5,030 nt of DNA from Pseudonocardiales bacterium (GTDB lineage Bacteria; Actinomycetota; Actinomycetes; Mycobacteriales; Jatrophihabitantaceae): NCBI GenBank assembly GCA_030840415.1, contig JAVEEO010000110.1, forward strand, positions 1 through 5,030. The letters run 5' to 3'. Shown one piece after another: positions 1 to 5,030 of the stretch; the first letter of the stretch is position 1; every line of letters begins with the position of its first letter. The notes beneath the pieces are model-generated. The model saw only the letters and a list, made by a program, of their open reading frames with translations. It ran no database searches and was not told the origin of the DNA. The translations under genes were made by a program, and so were the position numbers.

Positions 1-705
1 AACCACGACGACATGTCGCACCCGCGCAATGACACCTCCAGCCCGGACTACGGCGCCGACCCGTACGAGCGCACCATCAACAACGCGACCTGCGTCAACC
101 TGCCGGCTGAGGGACCGCACGTGCTCGGCGTCACCGCGATCGGCCCGTCGGGCAAGAAGGCCGACTACTCCAACTACACCACCGACCTGACCGGCAACGA
201 GGTCGAGTTCGCCGCTCCCGGCGGCTGGTTCCGGGACGGCTTCGGCACGCCCGGCTTCCGCACCAACGAGAACGAGATCCTGTCCACCGCGCCGACCCAC
301 GTGCTGCAGGAGGAGGGCCTGGTCGACGCCGACGGCAACATCACCCCAGCCGGCCTCGCCCTGGGTGTGAAGAAGGACTGCACCGACGACGGTCAGTGCG
401 GCTTCTACCAGTACCTGCAGGGCACCTCGATGGCATCGCCGCACGCCGCCGGTGTCGCCGCCCTGGCGGTCAGCGCGCACGGCACCAAGGACGCCGACGC
501 CAAGCGCGGCCTGACCATGGACCCGGACGCGGTGGCCGCCCTGATGGCCGCGACCGCGACCGACCACGCCTGCCCGGCCGGCGGTGTGCAGTCCTACACC
601 CAGGAAGGCCGCTCCGCGGAGTTCACCGCCACCTGCGTCGGAACCCCGGAGTTCAACGGCTTCTACGGCGCGGGCATCGTCAACGCCCTGGGAGTCGTCC
701 AGTAG
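1..705 (+). CDS. Secreted subtilisin-like serine protease (peptidase S8), C-terminal part, 5' end outside window
   Basis: This is the last 234 codons of an S8 subtilase; the reading frame is open from base 1, so the ATG at 13 is internal. The serine active-site block GTSMASPHAAG is present, with the nucleophile Ser at bases 427-429 (codon 143). The catalytic Asp and His would lie upstream. The fragment begins NHDD, and in the actinobacterial relatives I recall an AAGN block stands just before an SPDY/ERT.DN stretch like the one here. Codon 1 is therefore plausibly the oxyanion-hole Asn (inference). Other family-like segments are VLGVTAIGPSG, YSNY, FAAPGG and the terminal FYGAGIVNALGVV. Cysteines at CTDDGQC and around ACPAGG suggest disulfides in a secreted enzyme. 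No C-terminal anchor or cell-wall sorting signal is seen: the protein ends shortly after the catalytic domain. A strong hairpin follows the stop by 15 bases, so the gene ends its transcript. Family is certain; substrate is unknown. Confidence 0.93.
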   Translation, partial: NHDDMSHPRNDTSSPDYGADPYERTINNATCVNLPAEGPHVLGVTAIGPSGKKADYSNYTTDLTGNEVEFAAPGGWFRDGFGTPGFRTNENEILSTAPTHVLQEEGLVDADGNITPAGLALGVKKDCTDDGQCGFYQYLQGTSMASPHAAGVAALAVSAHGTKDADAKRGLTMDPDAVAALMAATATDHACPAGGVQSYTQEGRSAEFTATCVGTPEFNGFYGAGIVNALGVVQ

Positions 706-720
706 TACCGACTGCTGCAA

Positions 721-758
721 CGAGTGCGGCGGTGGCCTTCGGGCCGCCGCCGCACTCG
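721..758 (+). terminator. Rho-independent-type hairpin terminator after the S8 protease
   Basis: A 17-bp stem (721-737 with 742-758) closes on a UUCG tetraloop flanked by C and G, the very stable cUUCGg motif. The only non-Watson-Crick pair is 733-746, which is U-G in plus-strand RNA but would be A-C in minus-strand RNA. This suits termination of the rightward protease transcript 15 bases after its stop. No U-tract follows, which is common in high-GC actinobacteria. Confidence 0.85.
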
Positions 759-784
759 CGTGTTCGGCCCCCTTCGCGCTCTGG

Positions 785-837
785 CCGGCCTGGTCGGTGA
801 CCGCTACGCCTAGCCCGGCAGGCGCGGACCAGGCCGG
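785..837. repeat. Perfect 11-bp inverted repeat with nested small stem
   Basis: Arms 785-795 (CCGGCCTGGTC) and 827-837 are exact reverse complements separated by 31 bases. Inside the loop a second 5-bp stem pairs 807-811 with 820-824, giving a two-level hairpin. It lies between the protease terminator and the 3' end of the minus-strand tRNA-Thr, about 70 bases downstream of the tRNA in its own direction. It could be a tRNA transcript terminator, a protein-binding site or a GC-driven coincidence. I see no gene in 759-905; a 10-bp palindrome GGACCGGTCC also sits at 889-898, just past the tRNA 3' end. Confidence 0.5.
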
Positions 838-905
838 GTTCCGAATTTGTGCGGGCCGACCGCTGGACGTGGTTGCCCGGCGGCGGATGGACCGGTCCGG
901 AGCTG

Positions 906-978
906 AGCCGACGAGGAGACTTGAACTCCTAACCGCCCGATTACAAGTCGGGTGCGCTACCAATTGCGCCACGCCGGC
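906..978 (-). tRNA. tRNA-Thr (anticodon UGU)
   Basis: The minus strand folds as a 73-nt cloverleaf. The 7-bp acceptor stem pairs GCCGGCG (978-972) with CGTCGGC (913-907), with one G-U pair. The D arm is GCGC/GCGC around a loop containing TTGGTA, and the anticodon stem is CCCGA/TCGGG with loop CTTGTAA. The anticodon TGT is at 945-943 and reads ACA (Thr). The variable region has 5 nt, and the T arm is AGGAG/CTCCT around TTCAAGT. The discriminator base is U, normal for tRNA-Thr. The 3' CCA is not encoded, so it must be added after transcription. It is a stand-alone gene in the window, divergent from the acyltransferase. Confidence 0.97.
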
Positions 979-1010
979 CGGTGCGGGCACGAGCGCCGCA
1001 GGCCTCGACC

Positions 1011-1016
1011 ATCCTA
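1011..1016 (-). promoter_or_regulatory. Putative -10 element of the tRNA-Thr promoter
   Basis: The minus strand reads TAGGAT at 1016-1011, a good match to the actinobacterial TANNNT -10 pattern, placed so that transcription would begin roughly 26 bases before the tRNA 5' end at 978. No convincing -35 hexamer is found 16-18 bases upstream (that region is GC-only), so the assignment rests on the -10 and its distance. Confidence 0.45.
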
Positions 1017-1122
1017 GTCCGCGGGTCGGTGTGGCCCCGGGCGGCAATCGCCGGTGCCGGCGGGGTACGAATGACGCTACGAGCAGCGACTGACCTACCC
1101 GCAGCGCCACGAGGAGCAGCCG

Positions 1123-1803
1123 ATGACCCGCGCACACCGCCCCAAGGCCGGCTTCTGGATCCGGCTGTGCGTCGTGATCCTCTACCCGCTGGACTCGCTG
1201 CTGTTCAAGATCCGCTGGCACCACCTGGACCGGATGCCCGCTCGCGGCGGCGTGCTGGTCGCGGTCAACCACATCTCGGTGGCCGACACCGCGACGATGG
1301 CCAGGATGATCTGGCAGTCGGGGCGGATTCCGCGATTCCTGATCAAGTCCGGGGTGTTCGGCTGGCCGGTGGTGGGACGGATCATGACCGGGGCCGGCCA
1401 GATCCCGGTGCACCGCTTCAGCGCCCAGGCCGCCGACTCGCTGCAGGCGGCCGAGCAGGCGCTGCGGGCCGGCGAGTGCGTGATCATCTACCCCGAGGGC
1501 ACCATCACCGACGACCCGGACTACTGGCCCATGCAGGCCAGGACGGGCGTGGCCAGGCTCGCCCTGGCCTGCCCGGACGTTCCGGTGCTGCCGGTGGGCC
1601 AGTGGGGCGCGCACCGCACGGTGCGCCGCGGTGGCAAGTTCCGGCCGTTCCCCCGGCACCGGCACGAGGCCAGCATCGGCGAGCCGGTGGAGTTGGCCAA
1701 GTACCACGACACCGAGCCGACCGCCGACACCCTGCGGCAGGTCACCGACGAGATCATGGCCGCCCTCACGGCGCAGGTGGAATGGCTGCGCGCGAACGAG
1801 TAG
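1123..1803 (+). CDS. Lysophospholipid acyltransferase, PlsC/LPLAT family (1-acylglycerol-3-phosphate acyltransferase-like)
   Basis: This 226-residue protein has the ordered blocks of the glycerolipid acyltransferase family. Block I is NHISVAD, the HX4D catalytic pair His50/Asp55. Block II is KSGVFGWPVVG (75-85) plus IPVHR (94-98). Block III is YPEGT (123-127), in which Glu-Gly binds the glycerophosphate. Block IV is VPVLPVG (153-159). Such enzymes move a fatty acyl group onto lysophosphatidic acid or a related lysolipid at the inner face of the membrane. YPEGTITDDPDYWPM departs from the enterobacterial FPEGTRS but, from memory, resembles many actinobacterial homologues. There is no clear transmembrane helix; residues 11-28 are a modest hydrophobic stretch. 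The ATG is supported by GAGGAG at 1111-1116 with a 6-base spacer. Exact acceptor is uncertain, since actinobacteria carry several paralogues. The GNAT gene 70 bases downstream may be co-transcribed. Confidence 0.92.
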   Translation: MTRAHRPKAGFWIRLCVVILYPLDSLLFKIRWHHLDRMPARGGVLVAVNHISVADTATMARMIWQSGRIPRFLIKSGVFGWPVVGRIMTGAGQIPVHRFSAQAADSLQAAEQALRAGECVIIYPEGTITDDPDYWPMQARTGVARLALACPDVPVLPVGQWGAHRTVRRGGKFRPFPRHRHEASIGEPVELAKYHDTEPTADTLRQVTDEIMAALTAQVEWLRANE

Positions 1804-1835
1804 CCGCACCGGGAAAGGGCGGCAACCCGAAATTC

Positions 1836-1862
1836 GGTGGCCGCACGACAGCAGCGGCCGCC
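1836..1862 (+). terminator. Intercistronic hairpin between the acyltransferase and GNAT genes (possible terminator or SD-proximal structure)
   Basis: Stem 1836-1844 pairs with 1854-1862 (9 bp, 9-base loop). Its one non-canonical pair, 1838-1860, is U-G in plus-strand RNA. It begins 33 bases after the acyltransferase stop and abuts the presumed GNAT Shine-Dalgarno (CAGGA, 1862-1866). It could partially terminate the first transcript or restrain translation of the second gene. No U-tract is present. Confidence 0.4.
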
Positions 1863-1873
1863 AGGATGGGCCG

Positions 1874-2419
1874 ATGCCTGAACTGCGGATCCCTAGCGCC
1901 GTACTCGCGCCCTCGTTCCGGGCGGCGATGGCCGACTTCGTCGCGGAGGGCCGCGGTGGCCCGCAGGACGATTCGGCGCTCGGCCGAAACCTGACCGAAT
2001 TCGGTGCCCAGTGGCACACCGACGCGGGCCTGCGGCGGTTCCTGGACGAGTTGCGCGCCCAGGGCGACAGCTCGCTGCCGCCGCCGCCCGGCTGGGTGCA
2101 CACCAGCACCTACTGGTGGGCCGAGGGCACCCGCTACCTGGGCAGCCTCCGGATCCGGCACGCGCTGACCCCGGAACTGCTGGTGACCGGCGGGCACATC
2201 GGCTACGACATCGCACCCCGGGAGCGCCGGCTGGGCCACGGCACCGCGATGCTGCGGGTGGCGCTGCCGATCGCGGCCGACTTGGGCATCGACCGGGCGC
2301 TGCTCACCTGCGATGCCGGCAATGTCGGCTCACGCAAGGTGATCGAGGCCAACGGCGGTGTCCTGGAGGACGAGCGGGACGGCGTGCTGCGGTTCTGGGT
2401 GGCCACCCGGGCCGGCTGA
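1874..2419 (+). CDS. GNAT-family N-acetyltransferase (COG3981-like)
   Basis: This is a 181-residue single-domain GNAT protein. Motif A, which binds the acetyl-CoA pyrophosphate, is ERRLGHGTAM around R118-x-x-G121-x-G123. It is preceded by the strand GGHIGYDIAP (106-115) and followed by the helix MLRVALPIAADLGID. Motif B is LLTCDAGNVGSRKVIEANGG (143-162), with the N-x-x-S pattern at N150/S153. The N-terminal MPELRIPS and the order of a W..G..YLGSLRIRHAL strand before the GGHIGYD strand match what I recall of the predicted acetyltransferases of COG3981, whose substrate is not established. The ATG at 1874 follows a weak CAGGA Shine-Dalgarno with 7 bases between. The frame is open further upstream (from 1631) but there overlaps the acyltransferase gene, so the extension was rejected. 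Its own 3' end runs into the convergent terminator of the lysozyme gene, which may serve both. Confidence 0.9.
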   Translation: MPELRIPSAVLAPSFRAAMADFVAEGRGGPQDDSALGRNLTEFGAQWHTDAGLRRFLDELRAQGDSSLPPPPGWVHTSTYWWAEGTRYLGSLRIRHALTPELLVTGGHIGYDIAPRERRLGHGTAMLRVALPIAADLGIDRALLTCDAGNVGSRKVIEANGGVLEDERDGVLRFWVATRAG

Positions 2420-2459
2420 CGAGGCCGCCCGGGGTGGGAGCGGTTGCCCGAACGCACGG

Positions 2460-2499
2460 CCGCGGGCGGCCACCGGAGGAGTCCGGTGACCGCCCGCGG
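2460..2499 (-). terminator. Hairpin terminator of the GH25 lysozyme gene, possibly bidirectional
   Basis: Arms 2460-2477 and 2482-2499 form an 18-bp stem with a 4-base loop. The single imperfect pair, 2470-2489, is C-A in plus-strand RNA but G-U in minus-strand RNA. The fully paired form thus belongs to the leftward lysozyme transcript, which stops translating 51 bases earlier. The GNAT gene converges from the other side (stop at 2419), so the structure can act on both transcripts. There is no clear U-tract. Confidence 0.8.
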
Positions 2500-2550
2500 G
2501 GTCAGAGTGGTTCAGCTGCCCAGGGATCGGCGCCCCGTGGCAGTGCCCAC

Positions 2551-3300
2551 TCAGTCGTGGTTGGTGGCCAGCGCCTGCAGCTGGGTGTACGCGCCGTTGA
2601 AGTAGTCCTGGTCACCCGGGAAGGTGCCCGACGAGGCGTACTGCCACATCGTCCAGGTGGCGGTGCCGGACGGCGGGGTGGGCGGCGTCGAGCTGTACTT
2701 GGCGATCCAGAACGGGTTGGTGGCGGCGAACGCGCTGGAGTTGCCGGTGCAGGTGGTCCACCAGTCCAGCGTCGTGTAGATCATCGGGTACTTGTTGGTG
2801 CGGTAGTGCACCTCGTTGGAGAAGGCCCTGATCCAGCTGACCATCGCGGACTGGGACAGGCCGTAGCAGGTGGCGCCGTAGGGGTTGTACTCGATGTCGA
2901 GCGCCGGCGGCAGGGTCTTGCCGTCACCGGACCAGCCGCCCCCGTGGTTGACGAAGTAGTCGGCCTGGGTGGTGCCACTGGAGTTGTTCGGAGTGGCGAA
3001 GTGGTAGGCCCCGCGGATCATGCCCACGTTGTAGGAGCCGTTGTACTGCTGGGCGAAGTACGGGTTGGTGTAGCTGGTGCCCTCGGTGGCCTTGACGTAG
3101 GCGAACCGGGCTCCGTTGGCGTACGCGGTGGACCAGGCGACGTTGCCCTGGTAGCCGGATACGTCCATGCCCTGGACGTAGGTGGCAGCGTTGGCCGGGG
3201 TGGCACCGATGGTGAGGGCGGTGATCATCGCGGCACCCGCGGTGACCGCGATGCCGAGGATCCTGCGCACCCGGCGGGCGCGCGCTTGCACTGGGATCAT
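2551..3300 (-). CDS. Secreted GH25 lysozyme (Chalaropsis-type N-acetylmuramidase)
   Basis: This 249-residue precursor has a positively charged N-terminus (RARRVRR), a hydrophobic core (about 15-32) and a likely signal-peptidase site ANA|AT after residue 38. It should be exported, probably by Sec. The mature part is one GH25 domain: MDVSGYQG with Asp46, an AYVKATEG strand (67-74), GAYHFA (97-102), the catalytic pair in ALDIEYN (Asp135/Glu137), YPMIYTT (171-177), MWQYAS (218-223) and the closing GDQDYFNG (229-236). Family members cut the beta-1,4 MurNAc-GlcNAc bond of peptidoglycan, often tolerating O-acetylation. Cys145 and Cys184 may form a disulfide. No separate cell-wall-binding repeat or LysM is present. 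The ATG at 3300 has AGGAG at 3311-3307 with a 6-base spacer, a strong start. No holin or phage genes are near, so a housekeeping or nutritional/antagonistic secreted muramidase is more likely than a prophage endolysin. Confidence 0.95.
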   Translation of the reverse strand: MIPVQARARRVRRILGIAVTAGAAMITALTIGATPANAATYVQGMDVSGYQGNVAWSTAYANGARFAYVKATEGTSYTNPYFAQQYNGSYNVGMIRGAYHFATPNNSSGTTQADYFVNHGGGWSGDGKTLPPALDIEYNPYGATCYGLSQSAMVSWIRAFSNEVHYRTNKYPMIYTTLDWWTTCTGNSSAFAATNPFWIAKYSSTPPTPPSGTATWTMWQYASSGTFPGDQDYFNGAYTQLQALATNHD

Positions 3301-3344
3301 TCGTTTCTCCTGGGTGAGGGGGCGGCGAGGGGACGCCTGGCGTC

Positions 3345-3373
3345 AATATGGACATACCTCCCTCTTGTGTCAA
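3345..3373 (-). promoter_or_regulatory. Sigma70/HrdB-type promoter of the GH25 lysozyme gene
   Basis: On the minus strand a perfect -35 TTGACA lies at 3373-3368, followed after exactly 17 bases by CATATT (3350-3345), a 4-of-6 match to TATAAT. The predicted start near 3338 gives a leader of roughly 38 bases before the ATG, containing the AGGAG site. This is the best promoter-like sequence in the window. Confidence 0.65.
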
Positions 3374-3380
3374 CTCAGGA

Positions 3381-3433
3381 TTTACACTTCGCTTTCATGT
3401 AGATGTGAAAGGTGCTAAAGCAGTGCGTAAAGC
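3381..3433. promoter_or_regulatory. AT-rich dyad and GTG(n)AAAG repeat cluster, candidate regulator-binding site
   Basis: A dyad CTTTCA (3392-3397) / TGAAAG (3406-3411) is flanked by imperfect outer arms TTTACAC (3381-3387) / GTGCTAAA (3412-3419). Overlapping it are related direct elements GTGAAAG (3405-3411), GTGCTAAAGC (3412-3421) and GTGCGTAAAGC (3423-3433). The last two start 11 bases apart, about one helical turn. The cluster begins 8 bases upstream of the lysozyme -35, where an activator or repressor would sit, and is also upstream of the rightward promoter. Regulator unknown. Confidence 0.4.
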
Positions 3434-3476
3434 CCAGCTGTCGCAAAGGTTTTCCGGCGCCGTCCTGGGCCGTGCC

Positions 3477-3506
3477 TTGACGCCCGGACCCGGGCCTGCC
3501 TAAATG
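3477..3506 (+). promoter_or_regulatory. Possible promoter of the ABC ATPase gene, with palindrome in the spacer
   Basis: TTGACG at 3477-3482 (5 of 6 to the -35 consensus) is followed after 18 bases by TAAATG (3501-3506), only 3 of 6 to TATAAT. The spacer contains the inverted repeat GCCCGG-AC-CCGGGC (3482-3495), which could be an operator where a bound repressor would block polymerase. If real, the mRNA starts near 3513 and has a leader of about 140 bases. The weak -10 keeps confidence low. Confidence 0.35.
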
Positions 3507-3516
3507 AGAAGGTCCA

Positions 3517-3581
3517 GACCGCTATGCCGGTCGGGGTTGCCGCCAACGTAATCGGTCGAGGCGGATCCCGGCGCCGACCGG
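3517..3581 (+). other. Leader segment with mutually exclusive pairings
   Basis: Three complementary combinations compete. GACCG (3517-3521) pairs with CGGTC (3528-3532) around a 6-base loop. CCGGTCGG (3527-3534) pairs perfectly with CCGACCGG (3574-3581). CGGTCG (3553-3558) pairs with CGACCG (3575-3580). The second excludes both others, a layout like an attenuator or riboswitch switch. The region is GC-rich, so chance complementarity is a real alternative; no known riboswitch motif is recognised. Confidence 0.3.
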
Positions 3582-3591
3582 AATGCCGTGA

Positions 3592-3613
3592 GGGGTGCGC
3601 ATCCGCGCACCCC
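3592..3613 (+). other. Perfect 9-bp hairpin in the leader of the ABC ATPase gene
   Basis: GGGGTGCGC (3592-3600) pairs perfectly with GCGCACCCC (3605-3613) around an ATCC loop. It ends 27 bases before the Shine-Dalgarno (GAGGAAG, 3641-3647) and 42 bases before the ATG. It may stabilise the mRNA, attenuate transcription or stop read-through. It leaves the ribosome site free, so direct blocking of translation is unlikely. Confidence 0.5.
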
Positions 3614-3655
3614 CGTACCCGGTGCGGTCAACACCACCGAGAGGAAGTTCGTCCG

Positions 3656-4761
<1,106 letters not shown>

Positions 4762-4774
<13 letters not shown>

Positions 4775-4792
4775 TTTCGGGCCCCCGCCAGG
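4762..4792 (+). terminator. Hairpin overlapping the ABC ATPase stop codon, probable terminator
   Basis: CGGGGGC (4765-4771) pairs perfectly with GCCCCCG (4781-4787). After a two-base bulge the outer CCT (4762-4764) pairs with AGG (4790-4792). The TAG stop (4772-4774) lies in the 9-base loop. A pyrimidine-rich TTCTCTC follows at 4793-4799. The structure separates the ATPase from the next gene only 61 bases on, so it may be a leaky terminator. Confidence 0.5.
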
Positions 4793-4835
4793 TTCTCTCA
4801 GACAGACCCACACGCGGCCCAGATAGGCGTAACCC

Positions 4836-5030
4836 ATGAGCATTCCCTCGAACCACGACGATACGAATGCGAGTCACAACGTCGAGACCAATACCGCCGC
4901 CAGCGACGCGGAGCTGTGCGGAATGACCCATCTTCCCAACGGGCGGGTGTGCCTCCTTCCAAAGGGCCACCCAGGTGGATGCGATTTCCGACCGGAAAGC
5001 GACATCGAGGCGGCCATCAAGCTCCGGTAG
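4836..5030 (+). CDS. Small Cys/His-rich protein, putative zinc-binding, function unknown
   Basis: This is a complete 64-residue reading frame; its TAG stop occupies the last three bases of the window. Residues 1-27 are polar and rich in Asn, Ser, Thr and Asp and are probably disordered. Residues 28-49 hold an evenly spaced Cys/His set: Cys28-x3-His32-x6-Cys39-x5-His45-x3-Cys49, within CGMTH, RVCLLPKGHPGGC. Five potential ligands would suit one zinc ion, and the CLLPKGHPGGC part resembles a Cys-x5-His-x3-Cys/His pattern I have seen in short actinobacterial hypothetical proteins (memory, not a search). There is no signal peptide or membrane segment. The ATG at 4836 has only a weak AGG (4825-4827) with an 8-base spacer. 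It lies 61 bases past the ATPase stop, behind a hairpin, so it may depend on read-through or an unseen promoter. The Cys/His pattern is the main reason to believe it is real. Confidence 0.65.
   Translation: MSIPSNHDDTNASHNVETNTAASDAELCGMTHLPNGRVCLLPKGHPGGCDFRPESDIEAAIKLR

Larger units (their letters stand above)
3301..3655. other. Divergent regulatory intergenic region between the lysozyme and the ABC ATPase genes
   Basis: These 355 bases hold no credible gene. From left to right they contain the lysozyme Shine-Dalgarno and short leader, its promoter (3345-3373), an unusually AT-rich repeat/dyad patch (about 3381-3450), a weaker rightward promoter (3477-3506) and a GC-rich leader with several inverted repeats ending in the Shine-Dalgarno of the ATPase gene (GAGGAAG, 3641-3647). 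The sharp change from AT-rich to GC-rich at about 3450 marks the boundary between control DNA and transcribed leader. Confidence 0.75.

Noticed and set aside
13..705. The ATG at base 13 as the start of the S8 protease
   Set aside because: The frame is open to base 1, no ribosome site is visible, and a start there would leave the protein without its catalytic Asp and His.
1060..1122. A promoter for the acyltransferase gene around the two TACGA strings (1066 and 1077)
   Set aside because: Neither completes a TANNNT -10 and no -35 lies at a suitable distance, so no promoter is claimed.
1821..1840. The short palindrome CCGAAATTCGG after the acyltransferase gene as a terminator
   Set aside because: Its 5-bp arms with a single central base cannot form an RNA hairpin loop, and the stronger stem at 1836-1862 overlaps it.
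981..1994. A 337-codon plus-strand reading frame across the acyltransferase gene
   Set aside because: It has Arg/Pro/Gly-rich translation with no domain and overlaps the PlsC-like gene, whose HX4D and EGT blocks are intact in another frame.
2551..3300. The lysozyme as a prophage endolysin
   Set aside because: It has a conventional signal peptide, its own promoter and terminator, and no holin or phage structural genes nearby.
2011..3402. A 463-codon plus-strand reading frame running through the GNAT gene and antisense to the lysozyme gene
   Set aside because: It is a GC-bias shadow: its composition is Gly/Arg/Ala/Val-rich low-complexity protein without motifs, and it overlaps two genes with clear catalytic motifs and ribosome sites.
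3524..3655. A longer N-terminus (44 extra residues) for the ABC ATPase starting at ATG 3524
   Set aside because: The added residues resemble no part of the family, while ATG 3656 has a Shine-Dalgarno and the expected family N-terminus.

Overview
This 5,030-base window comes from a GC-rich genome. Its genes use G/C-ending codons heavily, start at ATG mostly behind purine-rich Shine-Dalgarno sites, and have homologues typical of Actinomycetota (high-GC Gram-positives). An MsiK-type sugar-transport ATPase, a Chalaropsis-type GH25 muramidase and a secreted S8 protease of a kind I know from Streptomyces-like bacteria all point that way. I cannot name the genus from sequence alone.

Layout, left to right. 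At 1-705 (+) is the C-terminal part of a subtilisin-family serine protease, cut by the window edge and followed by a strong cUUCGg-capped hairpin terminator. Next comes a spacer with a perfect 11-bp inverted repeat, then a tRNA-Thr(UGU) gene on the minus strand (906-978) with a TAGGAT -10 element upstream of it. Divergent from the tRNA are a PlsC-like lysophospholipid acyltransferase (1123-1803) and a COG3981-like GNAT acetyltransferase (1874-2419), both (+) and separated by a 70-base gap holding a hairpin. A convergent GH25 lysozyme with a signal peptide lies on the minus strand (2551-3300), with its own terminator at 2460-2499. The 355-base divergent region 3301-3655 is the main regulatory zone. 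It holds a good sigma70-type promoter for the lysozyme, an AT-rich patch with dyad symmetry and repeated GTG(n)AAAG elements, a weaker rightward promoter with a palindrome in its spacer, and a GC-rich, potentially structured leader. To the right are a complete MsiK/UgpC-type ABC ATPase (3656-4774), a terminator-like hairpin overlapping its stop codon, and a 64-codon gene for a small Cys/His-rich protein (4836-5030).

The genes do not form one pathway. They look like ordinary, mostly single-transcript chromosomal genes: secreted hydrolases (protease, lysozyme), lipid acylation, a stand-alone sugar-importer ATPase and a tRNA. No mobile element, CRISPR array, toxin-antitoxin pair or defence system is visible. 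The items most worth a second look are the small Cx3Hx6Cx5Hx3C protein, the leader of the ABC ATPase gene with mutually exclusive pairings, the repeat/dyad cluster between the divergent genes, and two terminators whose single imperfect pair is a G-U wobble only in the transcript of the gene they follow.
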